Source of the DNA: Streptomyces sp. S4.7
GTDB taxonomy: Bacteria > Actinomycetota > Actinomycetes > Streptomycetales > Streptomycetaceae
Direction of reading: 5' to 3'
DNA: 64,000 nt
NCBI RefSeq assembly: GCF_010384365.1
Contig: NZ_CP048397.1
Coordinates: forward strand, 4,092,001 to 4,156,000
In this document: in pieces, positions 24,206 through 32,573 of the stretch
Numbering within the stretch: the first letter of the stretch is position 1
Layout: each line of letters begins with the position of its first letter
Position numbers and translations under genes: made by a program
Notes under the pieces: model-generated
The model's input: the letters and a program-made list of their open reading frames with translations, nothing else
Told to the model about the DNA's origin: nothing
Database searches by the model: none

Positions 24206-25432
24206 TCACCCCGCCAGCGTCTTCAGGCGCCCGGCCGCGTCCGCCAGTACCTCCGTGCGCTTGCAGAACGCGAAGCGTACGAAGGGCGCGCCCTGCTCCC
24301 GGTGGTCGTAGAACACCGCGTTCGGTACGGCCACCACCCCGCAGCGCTCCGGCAGCGCCCGGCAGAAGGCGAAGCCGTCGCTCTCGCCGAGCGGGCGGAT
24401 GTCGGTGGTGACGAAGTACGTGCCCGCCGGCCGGTAGACCTCGAATCCGGCCGCGACGAGCCCCGCCGACAGCAGGTCGCGCTTGGCCCGCAGATCGTCG
24501 CGCAACTCGTCGAAGTAGCTGTCCGGCAGCCGCAGGGCCTCGGCGACGGCGTACTGGAAGGGGCCCGCCGAGACGTACGTCAGGAACTGCTTCGCGGCCC
24601 TGACCGTGCTCACCAGCTCCGGCGCGGCCGTCACCCAGCCCACCTTCCAGCCGGTGAACGAGAACGTCTTCCCGCTGGAGGAGATGGTGACGGTGCGCTC
24701 GCGCATCCCCGGGAAGGTCGCGATGGGGAGGTGTTCGCCGTCGAAGACCAGGTGTTCGTAGACCTCGTCGGTGACGACCAGCAGATCGCGCTCGACGGCG
24801 AGCGCGGCCACGGCCGCCAGCTCCTCGCGGGTGAGGACCGTGCCGGTGGGGTTGTGCGGGGTGTTGAGGAGGATCAGCCGGGTGCGCGGGGTGACGGCGT
24901 CGCGCAGCTCGTCCAGGTCCAGGTGGTACGCGCCGTCGCGGGGCCGCAGCGTGACGGGGACGCGGGTGCCGCCCGCCAGGGCGATGGAGGCGGCGTACGA
25001 GTCGTAGTACGGCTCCAGGGCGATCACCTCGTCGCCGGGCTCGACCAGGGCGAGCAGCGAGGCGGCGATCGCCTCGGTGGCTCCCGCCGTGACCAGGACC
25101 TCGGTGTCGGGGTCGTACGCCAGGCCGTACCGCTTCAGCTGGTGGTCGGCGATCGCGGTGCGCAGCTCGGGGACGCCGGGGCCCGGCGGGTACTGGTTGC
25201 CGCGGCCGTCGCGCAGGGCCCGTACGGCCGCCTCCCGGACCTCCTCGGGGCCGTCGGTGTCGGGAAAGCCCTGGCCGAGGTTGATCGCGCCGGTCCGGAC
25301 GGCCAGCGCCGACATCTCGGCGAAGATCGTCGTCCCGAACTCCGCGAGGCGTCGGTTGAGCAGGGGGCGCCGGGGCGCCGGGTCGCCGCTCGCGGCGGGC
25401 GTCGGGGGATTCGTGGCGGTCATGGCGGCCAT
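24206..25432 (-). CDS. Class I/II pyridoxal-phosphate aminotransferase
   Basis: Predicted protein of 408 residues from ATG 25432; MTATNPP at 25423 is an equally good start. Fold type I signature: NLGQGFPDTDGPEEV near the N-terminus, LVTAGATEAIAAS, LLNTPHNPTG (Asn contacting PLP), VVTDEVYEHLVF, and the Schiff-base Lys in SSGKTFSFTGWKVGW. The sequence is close to the kynurenine-oxoglutarate / methionine / DapC-like branch, which is broad in substrate. Tryptophan catabolism genes are 11 kb downstream, but no direct link is visible. Confidence 0.88.
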   Translation of the reverse strand: MAAMTATNPPTPAASGDPAPRRPLLNRRLAEFGTTIFAEMSALAVRTGAINLGQGFPDTDGPEEVREAAVRALRDGRGNQYPPGPGVPELRTAIADHQLKRYGLAYDPDTEVLVTAGATEAIAASLLALVEPGDEVIALEPYYDSYAASIALAGGTRVPVTLRPRDGAYHLDLDELRDAVTPRTRLILLNTPHNPTGTVLTREELAAVAALAVERDLLVVTDEVYEHLVFDGEHLPIATFPGMRERTVTISSSGKTFSFTGWKVGWVTAAPELVSTVRAAKQFLTYVSAGPFQYAVAEALRLPDSYFDELRDDLRAKRDLLSAGLVAAGFEVYRPAGTYFVTTDIRPLGESDGFAFCRALPERCGVVAVPNAVFYDHREQGAPFVRFAFCKRTEVLADAAGRLKTLAG

Positions 25433-25586
25433 CCTGCGCCGAAGCTCTGGAGTTGCTCAAGTCTGCTTTGGGCCCGCGGGGCGGGGGCATCCCCCAGTCA
25501 CAAAAGAAGACGGCACGAAAGCCGATCACTGGCGAAGCCGGTCCCGCAGCGACGCGGGGGCCTCGCTTCGGGGGAACAGAAAGACG

Positions 25587-25865
25587 GTGAAGACGATGAA
25601 CGTTGTGGCGTTGGCCTTCGGGCTGCTCGCACTGTTGGTTGTCGGGTTCTTGATCATGTTGGGCAGCTTCTCGAAGCGCCGGCGCGCACGGAACAACCGA
25701 GGGGTCCGCCTCTCGCGCAGCCGTTCCGGCGCCGGCGGGAGCGGTGGCGAGGGCGCGAGCTGGTGGTCCTCGGGAGACGGCGGCGGCTCCTCGTCCTGCG
25801 GCGGAGGTTCGTCCTCCTGCGGAGGCGGCGGAGGCGGCGGGGGGTGCGGCGGCGGAGGCAGCTGA
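25587..25865 (+). CDS. Small single-span membrane protein with Gly/Ser/Cys-rich tail
   Basis: Start GTG 25587 (92 residues) or ATG 25596 (89 residues); no strong ribosome site favours either. A single N-terminal helix (MNVVALAFGLLALLVVGFLI) is followed by a basic stop-transfer region (KRRRARNNRGVRLSRSR). The tail of about 45 residues is almost only Gly, Ser and Cys: GGGSSSCGGGSSSCGGG, then GGGCGGGGS. With the helix N-terminal and basic residues after it, the tail is expected in the cytosol. Regular Cys spacing could bind metal. Family unknown; similar Gly/Cys tails occur in several uncharacterised actinobacterial proteins. Confidence 0.6.
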   Translation: MKTMNVVALAFGLLALLVVGFLIMLGSFSKRRRARNNRGVRLSRSRSGAGGSGGEGASWWSSGDGGGSSSCGGGSSSCGGGGGGGGCGGGGS

Positions 25866-25890
25866 CACGGGGCAGCTGGTCCGTGGCCAT

Positions 25891-25931
25891 TGACGATGCC
25901 CGGTGGAACGAACTTCCGCCGGGCATCGTCA
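25891..25931 (+). terminator. Terminator after the Gly/Cys-tail gene
   Basis: Perfect 13-bp stem TGACGATGCCCGG (25891-25903) with 25919-25931, loop of 15 nt, 25 bp past the stop at 25865. Confidence 0.82.
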
Positions 25932-26148
25932 TGTTGGGCCGCCGGGAGCCCGAAAGGGCGCCAATTCGTTGAACAGTTGAACTGTGGTGCCCCCCAAGGG
26001 ATGGAAACCACGCCAAGTTGGGTAAAAAACGCTGCGAGCGCCCCTTACTTCGTGATTCTCTCGCTGTTGAGATTTTCCAGCCCCCGGACCTTGGGCCTCG
26101 AACCTCGGACCTTCGCGCGGAGCCGAGCAGACGATCTCCTACTTCCGT

Positions 26149-26169
26149 CAGTTCTCAGTTCTCAGTTCT
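26149..26169 (+). repeat. Three exact CAGTTCT heptamers in the DUF2617 leader
   Basis: CAGTTCT is repeated three times head to tail (26149-26169), ending 20 bp before the ATG at 26190. About 40 bp upstream CGGACCTT occurs twice with a 21-bp period (26085 and 26106). The whole stretch 25932-26189 is unusually AT-rich for this genome and holds no gene. Confidence 0.75.
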
Positions 26170-26189
26170 CGTGTTTGCGGAGCCGACCC

Positions 26190-26708
26190 ATGCTCAGAAC
26201 TCTCAACACCGCCTACACCGACACCCGTTCGGCCGATCTGGCCTGGGCGCTTGGGCGCGAGCCGCTGCCCGCCCTCGCCGTCCTCGATCTCGAACTCGGA
26301 TGCGCCAAGGTCCAGATGAGGCTTCTTGGCGCTTCTCATCAGGTACTTCTCGAACAGGAGCAGGGCAGTTGCTCCGAGACGGTGGCCTGTATCCCCGGCA
26401 GCAGCACGCCGTTGCCGCTCGGCGTCGCGGAGCGCGTGGGGGAGTGGAGTTACGAATTCGCCGCGCGCGTCGAGACGTTGTCGCAGGGCTCGTTCGCGGG
26501 GCGCGCGCAGGAACTGCTCGCACTGGTCGCCGACCACCCGAACGGCCTCGCGGGTACGTTCCCGGGTGACCCGCACGCGTTCACGGCGATGCTCGTGCGG
26601 CGGCACGACGGCCAGGTGTCGTGGCGCACCTGGCACGCGTATCCGCAGGAGGGGACGCTGGTGGTGACCCGGACGCGGGTGGGCGTGCGGGTGCCGGTCG
26701 CGCTGTAG
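26190..26708 (+). CDS. DUF2617 family protein
   Basis: Predicted protein of 172 residues from ATG 26190. It begins MLRTLNTAYTDTRSADLAWA and contains LDLELGCAKVQMRLLGASHQ and SYEFAARVETLSQGSFAGRA, with the phrase FPGDPHAFTAM, matching the DUF2617 pattern of small cytosolic actinobacterial proteins without known function. There is no clear ribosome site. In Streptomyces this gene usually precedes the spermidine-synthase-like gene, as here (105 bp apart, same strand). Confidence 0.75.
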   Translation: MLRTLNTAYTDTRSADLAWALGREPLPALAVLDLELGCAKVQMRLLGASHQVLLEQEQGSCSETVACIPGSSTPLPLGVAERVGEWSYEFAARVETLSQGSFAGRAQELLALVADHPNGLAGTFPGDPHAFTAMLVRRHDGQVSWRTWHAYPQEGTLVVTRTRVGVRVPVAL

Positions 26709-26813
26709 CGGTGGCGGGGCGGGAGTGCGGCGGGGGCGCGGAGTGGATACGAACACCGTTACCACCCTTGTGGGTGACAAGACGCACGCAAGTCGTGACG
26801 TAGCGTTACTGGA

Positions 26814-28451
26814 ATGATCGACCAGTCCGTGGTCGCGCCGCCGGACAGCGCGGCGCGGCTGCCCGTCCGACCGAGCGCGGGTCGTTTCCTGATCCTCGTC
26901 GTGGTCTTCGTGTGCGCCGCGTGCGGACTGGTCTACGAGCTGGAACTGGTCGCCCTCGCGTCGTATCTGATCGGGGACTCCGTCACACAGGCGTCGGTCG
27001 TCCTGTCCCTGATGGTCTTCGCGATGGGTCTCGGCTCGCTCCTCGCGAAGCGGCTGCGCTGCCGGGCGGCGGTCGGATTCGGTCTGGTCGAGGCGGCGCT
27101 CGCGCTGCTCGGGGGGCTCTCGGCGCTGGTGCTGTACGCGACGTTCGCCTGGATGGGCGAGTCGCGGTACGCGCTGATCGGCTTCTCGCTCTCCATCGGG
27201 GTCCTCATCGGCGCGGAGATCCCCCTGCTGATGACGCTCATCCAGCGCGTCTCCCGGCAGGACGCGGGCGGGACGGTCGCCGATCTCTTCGCGGCGGACT
27301 ATGTGGGCGCGCTGGTCGGCGGGCTGGCCTTTCCGTTCCTGCTGCTGCCGTGGTTCGGGCAGCTCACGGGCGCGCTCCTGACCGGCGCGGTCAACGTGGT
27401 GGCGGGCGGGGCGCTCGTGCTCTGGGTCTTCGGGCGCGATCTGACGGGCCGTGAGCGGGGACTGCTGCTGCTCGTGAACGTCCTGGTGCTGGCGGTCCTG
27501 GCCACCGCCGCCGTCCTGGTGGACGACTTCGAGCGGGCCGCGCGGCGCGCGGTGTACGGGGACGGGGTGCGGGTCGCCGTCCAGACCGACGTCCAGGAGG
27601 TCGTCCTCACGGGCGGGGCCGAGGGGCCGCTGGACCTGTATCTGGACGGGCGGCTGCGGGTCAGCGAGCGCGACGAGTACCGGTACCACGAGGCGCTGGT
27701 GCATCCCGCGATGCGCGGTCGGCACGCGCGGGTGCTGATCCTGGGCGGCGGGGACGGGCTCGCGGCGCGCGAGGTCCTGCGCTATCCGGACGTCCGTTCG
27801 GTCACGCTGGTCGAGCTCGACCCCGGCGTCGCGCGACTGGCCCGTACGGACCCGGCGCTGGCCGCGCTGAACGAGCACGTGTACGGCGACCCGCGATTCC
27901 GGGTGGAGTACGCGGACGCGTTCACCTGGCTGCGGGGGCGGGGGACGGCGGGGGCGGGAGCGTACGACGTGGTCATCTCGGACCTGCCCAACCCCGGCAT
28001 CACCCCGAGCACCAAGCTCTACTCGGAGGAGTTCTACGTGCTCGCCTCGCGGGTGCTCGCCGAGGGCGGGCGGCTGGCCGTGCACGCGGGGCCGCCGGCC
28101 GTCCGGCCGCGTACGTACTGGACGGTGGAGGCGACGCTGCGGGCGGCCGGTTTCGGTACGAGCCCGTACACGGCGAAAGGGCGGGCGGCAGGGTTCGGGA
28201 CGGGGCCCGACCGGTCCCACGACGGGAAGAACGCGGGCGGGGCGGAAGGGGCGGGGGAGGGTGTGCGTACGGACTGGGGCTTCGTCCTGGCGGCCGCCGG
28301 CCGGACACCCGCGGTGGGGCTCGCCCCGGACGCGCCCCGGCTGCGCTCGCTGGCCCCGCCGGTGCTCGAAGCGGGCATCCTCCGGGCGGAACGCACCAGA
28401 TTGCGCGATCTGCCACCGTCGACGCTGGTGCATCCGAGATACGCGGGCTGA
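26814..28451 (+). CDS. Membrane-anchored spermidine-synthase-like (polyamine aminopropyltransferase) protein
   Basis: Predicted protein of 545 residues from ATG 26814. Residues 25-240 form seven to eight membrane helices (FLILVVVFVCAACGLVYELE first). The C-terminal half is a spermidine synthase domain: YLDGRLRVSERDEYRYHEAL, VLILGGGDGLAAREVL (SAM-binding Gly-rich loop), VELDPGVARLAR and VISDLPNPG. The usual DxxDP motif of true spermidine synthases is DLPNP, so the amine donor may differ. An insertion of low-complexity Gly/Ala/Arg sequence lies around residues 445-485. The product is predicted to act at the inner face of the membrane. Confidence 0.85.
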   Translation: MIDQSVVAPPDSAARLPVRPSAGRFLILVVVFVCAACGLVYELELVALASYLIGDSVTQASVVLSLMVFAMGLGSLLAKRLRCRAAVGFGLVEAALALLGGLSALVLYATFAWMGESRYALIGFSLSIGVLIGAEIPLLMTLIQRVSRQDAGGTVADLFAADYVGALVGGLAFPFLLLPWFGQLTGALLTGAVNVVAGGALVLWVFGRDLTGRERGLLLLVNVLVLAVLATAAVLVDDFERAARRAVYGDGVRVAVQTDVQEVVLTGGAEGPLDLYLDGRLRVSERDEYRYHEALVHPAMRGRHARVLILGGGDGLAAREVLRYPDVRSVTLVELDPGVARLARTDPALAALNEHVYGDPRFRVEYADAFTWLRGRGTAGAGAYDVVISDLPNPGITPSTKLYSEEFYVLASRVLAEGGRLAVHAGPPAVRPRTYWTVEATLRAAGFGTSPYTAKGRAAGFGTGPDRSHDGKNAGGAEGAGEGVRTDWGFVLAAAGRTPAVGLAPDAPRLRSLAPPVLEAGILRAERTRLRDLPPSTLVHPRYAG

Positions 28452-28532
28452 TGGGGACGGGTCCGCGGCCGGAGGCGGCCGTTGTGTGCGGAGGGGCGCC
28501 TGAGACGGCGGGGCTGAGTAGGCTCGGATCCC

Positions 28533-29912
28533 ATGGAGCATGAGGTGTTCATTCCGGTTCCGGCTGAGACCCTCCGCGAGGCGCTGCGGGATCACGCCCG
28601 CGTCGCGCGCTGCGTCCCCGGACTCCAACAGGACGCGGACGAATCGGCGCGCCCCCTCTCGGGCCGCCTGAAGGTCCGCGTCGGCGGCCACACGATCACG
28701 TACCGCGGCGCGCTGACGCTCACGGAACGGGCGGGGGCCTTCACGGCGAAGGGCGAGGGTTCGGAGATCCGCGGTACGGGCTCCGCCGGGCTGAACGTCC
28801 GCGTCCGGCTGCGGGAGGAGGCCGGCGGCACGACGGTGTCCTTCACGGCGACGTCGACGTCGGAGGGGCGCCTGGCGGAGATCGCCCCCACGACGACCGA
28901 GGCGACGGCCCGCAGACTGCTGGACCGCTTCACGACCGCGCTGGGTGCCTCCGGCGGGGTGGCGCAGGACGAGTCCGCCGGGGGCACAGCCGGTGCCGAT
29001 GGGTCTGCCGCCGCCGATGCGGCTGACGCGGCCGGCTCGGACCGGGATGACACGGCTTCGGGGCCGACGCGCGGCGCGAAGCCGGGCGGGGCGACTGGTG
29101 GGGGCGCGGGTTCGGACGGCGACTCGGCCGCGCAGGCCGCACCCTCCGGTGCTGACGGCGGGGCGGGCCGGGAGGCGCCTGCCGCGGGCACGGCCGATGC
29201 CGCCGGTGCGGGTGGGTCCGGTGCCCGTGCCGCCGACGGGGACGGCTCGGACCGAGGCGCGAGGGCCTCGGGGGCCACTCCCGGCGCGAAGCCGCAGGGC
29301 GCCGGGGCGGCGGGTTCGGGGGATGCGGGCGACGAGGCCGGTGGGGCGGCCGGCGCTGCCGGGCAGGGCGGGGGCGGAACGGCTGCGGGTGCCGCTGACG
29401 ATGCCGGTCAGGCGCCGCAGGGCGCCGGGGCGGGCGACCCGGACGGCGAATCCGGCGCGCAGGCCCCGGACGCTTCCGGCGACGAGGCCGGCGTACCCGA
29501 CCCGGACGCCCCCGGCGACGACGCCTCCGGCGCGCGGACCCCGGACGACTCCGACGACGAATCCGGCGTACCCGACCCGGACGCCCCCGGCGTACCCGAT
29601 TCCGGGGAGTTCGACGCCCCCGTGCCGCCCTCCGCGCTCGACGCGTCCGTCGAGTTCGGGGTCACCGCCTCCGGGGAAGGGGACTTCCTCGTACCGCTCG
29701 ATCCGCCCGCCGAGGCCGCGCACGCGCGGCGGACCATGATCGGGCGCAGTGCCGAGGAGGTCGACCACGCGCCGCCGCGTGGGCGTTACGCGCCCGAGCG
29801 TGCTCCCGACACCGGGGGCGCCGGGGCCGCGCTGCGGTGGGTGGGGCCGGCCGCCGCGCTCGCCATCGCCGGGGCCGTCGTCGTCGGGCGCGCGCTGCGG
29901 CGCAGGCGTTGA
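28533..29912 (+). CDS. SRPBCC (CoxG-like) protein with long acidic low-complexity tail and C-terminal membrane anchor
   Basis: Predicted protein of 459 residues from ATG 28533. Residues 1-135 form the SRPBCC/CoxG ligand-binding fold: MEHEVFIPVPAETLREAL, ARVARCVPGLQ, LKVRVGGHTITYRGALTL and EIAPTTTEATARRLLDRFTT. Residues 145-355 are almost only Ala, Gly, Asp, Ser and Pro with imperfect repeats such as GVPDPDAPG. The end has a basic-flanked hydrophobic segment (AAALAIAGAVVVGRALRRRR) that should tail-anchor the protein. CoxG was described as recruiting CO dehydrogenase to the membrane. No CO dehydrogenase genes are present, so the function is open. Confidence 0.8.
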   Translation: MEHEVFIPVPAETLREALRDHARVARCVPGLQQDADESARPLSGRLKVRVGGHTITYRGALTLTERAGAFTAKGEGSEIRGTGSAGLNVRVRLREEAGGTTVSFTATSTSEGRLAEIAPTTTEATARRLLDRFTTALGASGGVAQDESAGGTAGADGSAAADAADAAGSDRDDTASGPTRGAKPGGATGGGAGSDGDSAAQAAPSGADGGAGREAPAAGTADAAGAGGSGARAADGDGSDRGARASGATPGAKPQGAGAAGSGDAGDEAGGAAGAAGQGGGGTAAGAADDAGQAPQGAGAGDPDGESGAQAPDASGDEAGVPDPDAPGDDASGARTPDDSDDESGVPDPDAPGVPDSGEFDAPVPPSALDASVEFGVTASGEGDFLVPLDPPAEAAHARRTMIGRSAEEVDHAPPRGRYAPERAPDTGGAGAALRWVGPAAALAIAGAVVVGRALRRRR

Positions 29913-29947
29913 GCCCCGCGCCGGGCCCCGCCGGTTAGGGTCATGGC

Positions 29948-30766
29948 GTGAGTACGGACACGGACCAGAAGCGCGAGATCCGACTGGCGGCCGGCGACGC
30001 CGAGTTGACCATCCATCCGACGAACGGCTGCCGCCTGGCGAGCCTGCGCGCCGGCGGTACCGAACTGCTGCGCCAGGGCGACCGGTACGGCTGCTTCCCG
30101 ATGGTGCCCTGGGCCGGACGGGTCGGGCTCGGACGGTTCCGCAACGGCGGCGAGACCCACCAACTGCCCCTCAACTCCCCGCCGCACGCCATCCACGGCA
30201 CCGGACGCGACACCTCCTGGCGCACGGCGCGCAAGGGCGGGAGCGAGGCGGCGTTCACCTACGAGCTGGCCGACCCGTGGCCGTACACCGGCCGGGTCAC
30301 CCAGCTCTTCGAACTCACCGGGGACTCGCTCACGCTGACGCTGGGCGTCGAGACGTACGACGACTCCTTTCCCGCCCAGGCGGGCTGGCACCCGTGGTTC
30401 CTGCGCCACCTCGACGGCTCCACGGCCGACGAGGACGCCGTACGTCTCGACTTCTCCCCCGCGTGGCAGGAGGAGCGCGGCGAGGACCACCTGCCCACCG
30501 GCCGCCGTGTCGAGCCGCGCCCCGGCCCCTGGGACGACTGCTTCGCGATGCCCGACGGCGTCGACGCGACGCTGACCTGGCCGGGCCGGCTCGAACTGAA
30601 GGTCACCAGCACCGCCGAGTGGGCGGTCGTCTACGACGAGCAGGCCGAGGCGGTCTGCGTGGAGCCGCAGACCGGCCCGCCGAACGGGCTCAACACGGCG
30701 CCGCGCCTGGTCACCCCCATCGACCCCCTGGAGATCAGGGCCACCTGGAGCTGGCGCCGGCTCTGA
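29948..30766 (+). CDS. Aldose 1-epimerase family protein
   Basis: Predicted protein of 272 residues from GTG 29948. The galactose-mutarotase-like beta-sandwich is indicated by FPMVPWAGRVGLGRFRNGGE, PPHAIHGTGRDTSW (His), QAGWHPWFLRH (second His) and VEPQTGPPNG with the catalytic Glu. It interconverts anomers of aldohexoses or a phosphorylated relative. It lies 36 bp before pyrE and may be co-transcribed. Confidence 0.87.
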   Translation: MSTDTDQKREIRLAAGDAELTIHPTNGCRLASLRAGGTELLRQGDRYGCFPMVPWAGRVGLGRFRNGGETHQLPLNSPPHAIHGTGRDTSWRTARKGGSEAAFTYELADPWPYTGRVTQLFELTGDSLTLTLGVETYDDSFPAQAGWHPWFLRHLDGSTADEDAVRLDFSPAWQEERGEDHLPTGRRVEPRPGPWDDCFAMPDGVDATLTWPGRLELKVTSTAEWAVVYDEQAEAVCVEPQTGPPNGLNTAPRLVTPIDPLEIRATWSWRRL

Positions 30767-30801
30767 CAGGGCCCCGCGGGCCGGGTCGTAAGCTCAGGGC
30801 C

Positions 30802-31347
30802 ATGACTGACGTACGCGCTGAGCTGCTCCAGCAGATCAAGGACAAGGCCGTCGTGCACGGCAAAGTGACCCTCTCGTCCGGCATCGAGGCCGACTGGTAC
30901 ATCGATCTGCGCCGCACCACGCTGGACGGGCAGGCCGCGCCGCTGGTCGGCCGGGTCATGCTCGACACCGCCGCGGCCGCCGGTCTCGACTACGACTGCG
31001 TGGGCGGGCTGACGCTCGGCGCGGACCCCGTCGCCACCTCGATGCTGCACGCGTCCGCGGCGCGCGGCGAGCGCCTGGACGCGTTCGTCGTGCGCAAGCA
31101 GGGCAAGGCCCACGGCATGCAGCGGCGCATCGAGGGCACGGACGTGAAGGGCCGCCGCTGTCTGGTCGTGGAGGACGTGTCGACGACCGGAGGGTCCCCG
31201 CTGACCGCGGTCGAGGCGGTACGTGAGGCGGGCGGCGAGGTCGTCGCCGTGGCGGTGATCGTCGACCGCGGGGCCGCCGGCGCCGTCGAGGCCGCGGGCC
31301 TGCGTTACGTCAGCGCGTACACCCTGGACGACCTCGGCCTGGCCTGA
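30802..31347 (+). CDS. pyrE: Orotate phosphoribosyltransferase
   Basis: Predicted protein of 181 residues from ATG 30802. The sequence begins MTDVRAELLQQIKDKAVVHG and includes LTLGADPVATS, FVVRKQGKAHGMQRRIEG (the mobile loop) and the PRPP-binding motif LVVEDVSTTGGS. Length is normal. It converts orotate and PRPP to OMP in pyrimidine synthesis. Neighbours are not pyrimidine genes, but this position before fba is typical in Streptomyces. Confidence 0.95.
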   Translation: MTDVRAELLQQIKDKAVVHGKVTLSSGIEADWYIDLRRTTLDGQAAPLVGRVMLDTAAAAGLDYDCVGGLTLGADPVATSMLHASAARGERLDAFVVRKQGKAHGMQRRIEGTDVKGRRCLVVEDVSTTGGSPLTAVEAVREAGGEVVAVAVIVDRGAAGAVEAAGLRYVSAYTLDDLGLA

Positions 31348-31452
31348 GCCTCACCGCAGGCACGAGAGTCTGGAAGGATGGCGGCGACAATGACGTCGCC
31401 CCCAGGTCAGGGACAAAGCACCTCACACCCGCACATCACAAGGAGCGGCCCG

Positions 31453-32484
31453 ATGCCCATCGCAACCCCCGAGGTCTACGCCGAGATGCTCGACCGGGCG
31501 AAGGCAGGCAAGTTCGCCTACCCGGCCATCAACGTGACCTCGTCCCAGACCCTGCACGCCGCGCTGCGCGGCTTCGCGGAGGCCGAGAGCGACGGCATCA
31601 TCCAGATGTCGACCGGTGGTGCGGAGTTCCTCGGCGGCCAGCACAACAAGGACATGGTGACCGGCGCGGTCGCGCTCGCGGAGTTCGCGCACATCGTGGC
31701 CGCCAAGTACGACGTCACGGTCGCCCTGCACACCGACCACTGTCCCAAGGACAAGCTGGACACGTACGTGCGTCCGCTGCTCGACGTCTCCGCCGAGCGC
31801 GTCAAGGCCGGCCGCAACCCGCTCTTCCAGTCGCACATGTGGGACGGCTCCGCCGAGACCCTGGCCGACAACCTCGACATCGGCGAGGAGCTGCTCGCCA
31901 GGGCCGCCGCCGCGAAGATCATCCTTGAGGTCGAGATCACCCCGACCGGCGGCGAGGAGGACGGTGTCACGCACGAGATCAACGACTCCCTCTACACGAC
32001 CGTCGACGACGCGCTGCGCACCGCCGAGGCGCTGGGCCTGGGCGACAAGGGCCGCTACCTGCTGGCCGCGTCCTTCGGCAATGTGCACGGCGTCTACAAG
32101 CCGGGCAACGTCGTGCTCCGTCCCGAGCTGCTGAAGGACCTTCAGGACGGCGTGGCCGCCAAGTACGGCAAGCCGGCCGGCAGCCAGCCCTTCGACTTCG
32201 TCTTCCACGGCGGCTCCGGCTCCTCCGCCGAGGAGATCGCGACGGCGCTGGAGAACGGTGTCGTGAAGATGAACCTGGACACCGACACCCAGTACGCCTT
32301 CACACGGCCCGTCGCCGACCACATGTTCCGCAACTACGACGGTGTGCTGAAGGTCGACGGCGAGGTCGGCTCCAAGAAGACCTACGACCCGCGCACCTGG
32401 GGCAAGCTGGCCGAGGCGGGCATGGCGACGCGCGTGACCGAGGCGTGCGCGGCGCTGCGTTCGACCGGTACGCGGCTCAAGTAA
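31453..32484 (+). CDS. fba: Class II fructose-bisphosphate aldolase
   Basis: Predicted protein of 343 residues from ATG 31453 (AAGGAG upstream). The frame opens further upstream but without support. Zinc-ligand and active-site segments are visible: TVALHTDHCPKDKLD, EITPTGGEEDGV, FGNVHGVYKPGNVVL and VFHGGSGSSAEEI, then MNLDTDTQYAFTRPVADH. This is the metal-dependent enzyme of glycolysis and gluconeogenesis that is standard for Streptomyces. Monocistronic, with its own terminator. Confidence 0.97.
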   Translation: MPIATPEVYAEMLDRAKAGKFAYPAINVTSSQTLHAALRGFAEAESDGIIQMSTGGAEFLGGQHNKDMVTGAVALAEFAHIVAAKYDVTVALHTDHCPKDKLDTYVRPLLDVSAERVKAGRNPLFQSHMWDGSAETLADNLDIGEELLARAAAAKIILEVEITPTGGEEDGVTHEINDSLYTTVDDALRTAEALGLGDKGRYLLAASFGNVHGVYKPGNVVLRPELLKDLQDGVAAKYGKPAGSQPFDFVFHGGSGSSAEEIATALENGVVKMNLDTDTQYAFTRPVADHMFRNYDGVLKVDGEVGSKKTYDPRTWGKLAEAGMATRVTEACAALRSTGTRLK

Positions 32485-32501
32485 GCGGCTCGTCGCACCC
32501 A

Positions 32502-32535
32502 GCGGGCCCGGTGTCCTCCGTGATGCCGGGCCCGC
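32502..32535 (+). terminator. fba terminator
   Basis: GCGGGCCCGG at 32502-32511 pairs with 32526-32535 (10 bp, loop 14 nt), 17 bp after the fba stop. It ends upstream of the ribosome site of the next gene. Confidence 0.7.
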
Positions 32536-32573
32536 GGGCTGTCCCGACGAGGTCCGAGGAGGATCACCCACCC

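Noticed and set aside
26148..29768. Very long minus-strand open frame (about 1200 codons) opposite the spermidine-synthase-like and CoxG-like genes
   Set aside because: Arg/Pro/His-rich translation without domains; it mirrors the codon bias of the real plus-strand genes, which have clear families.
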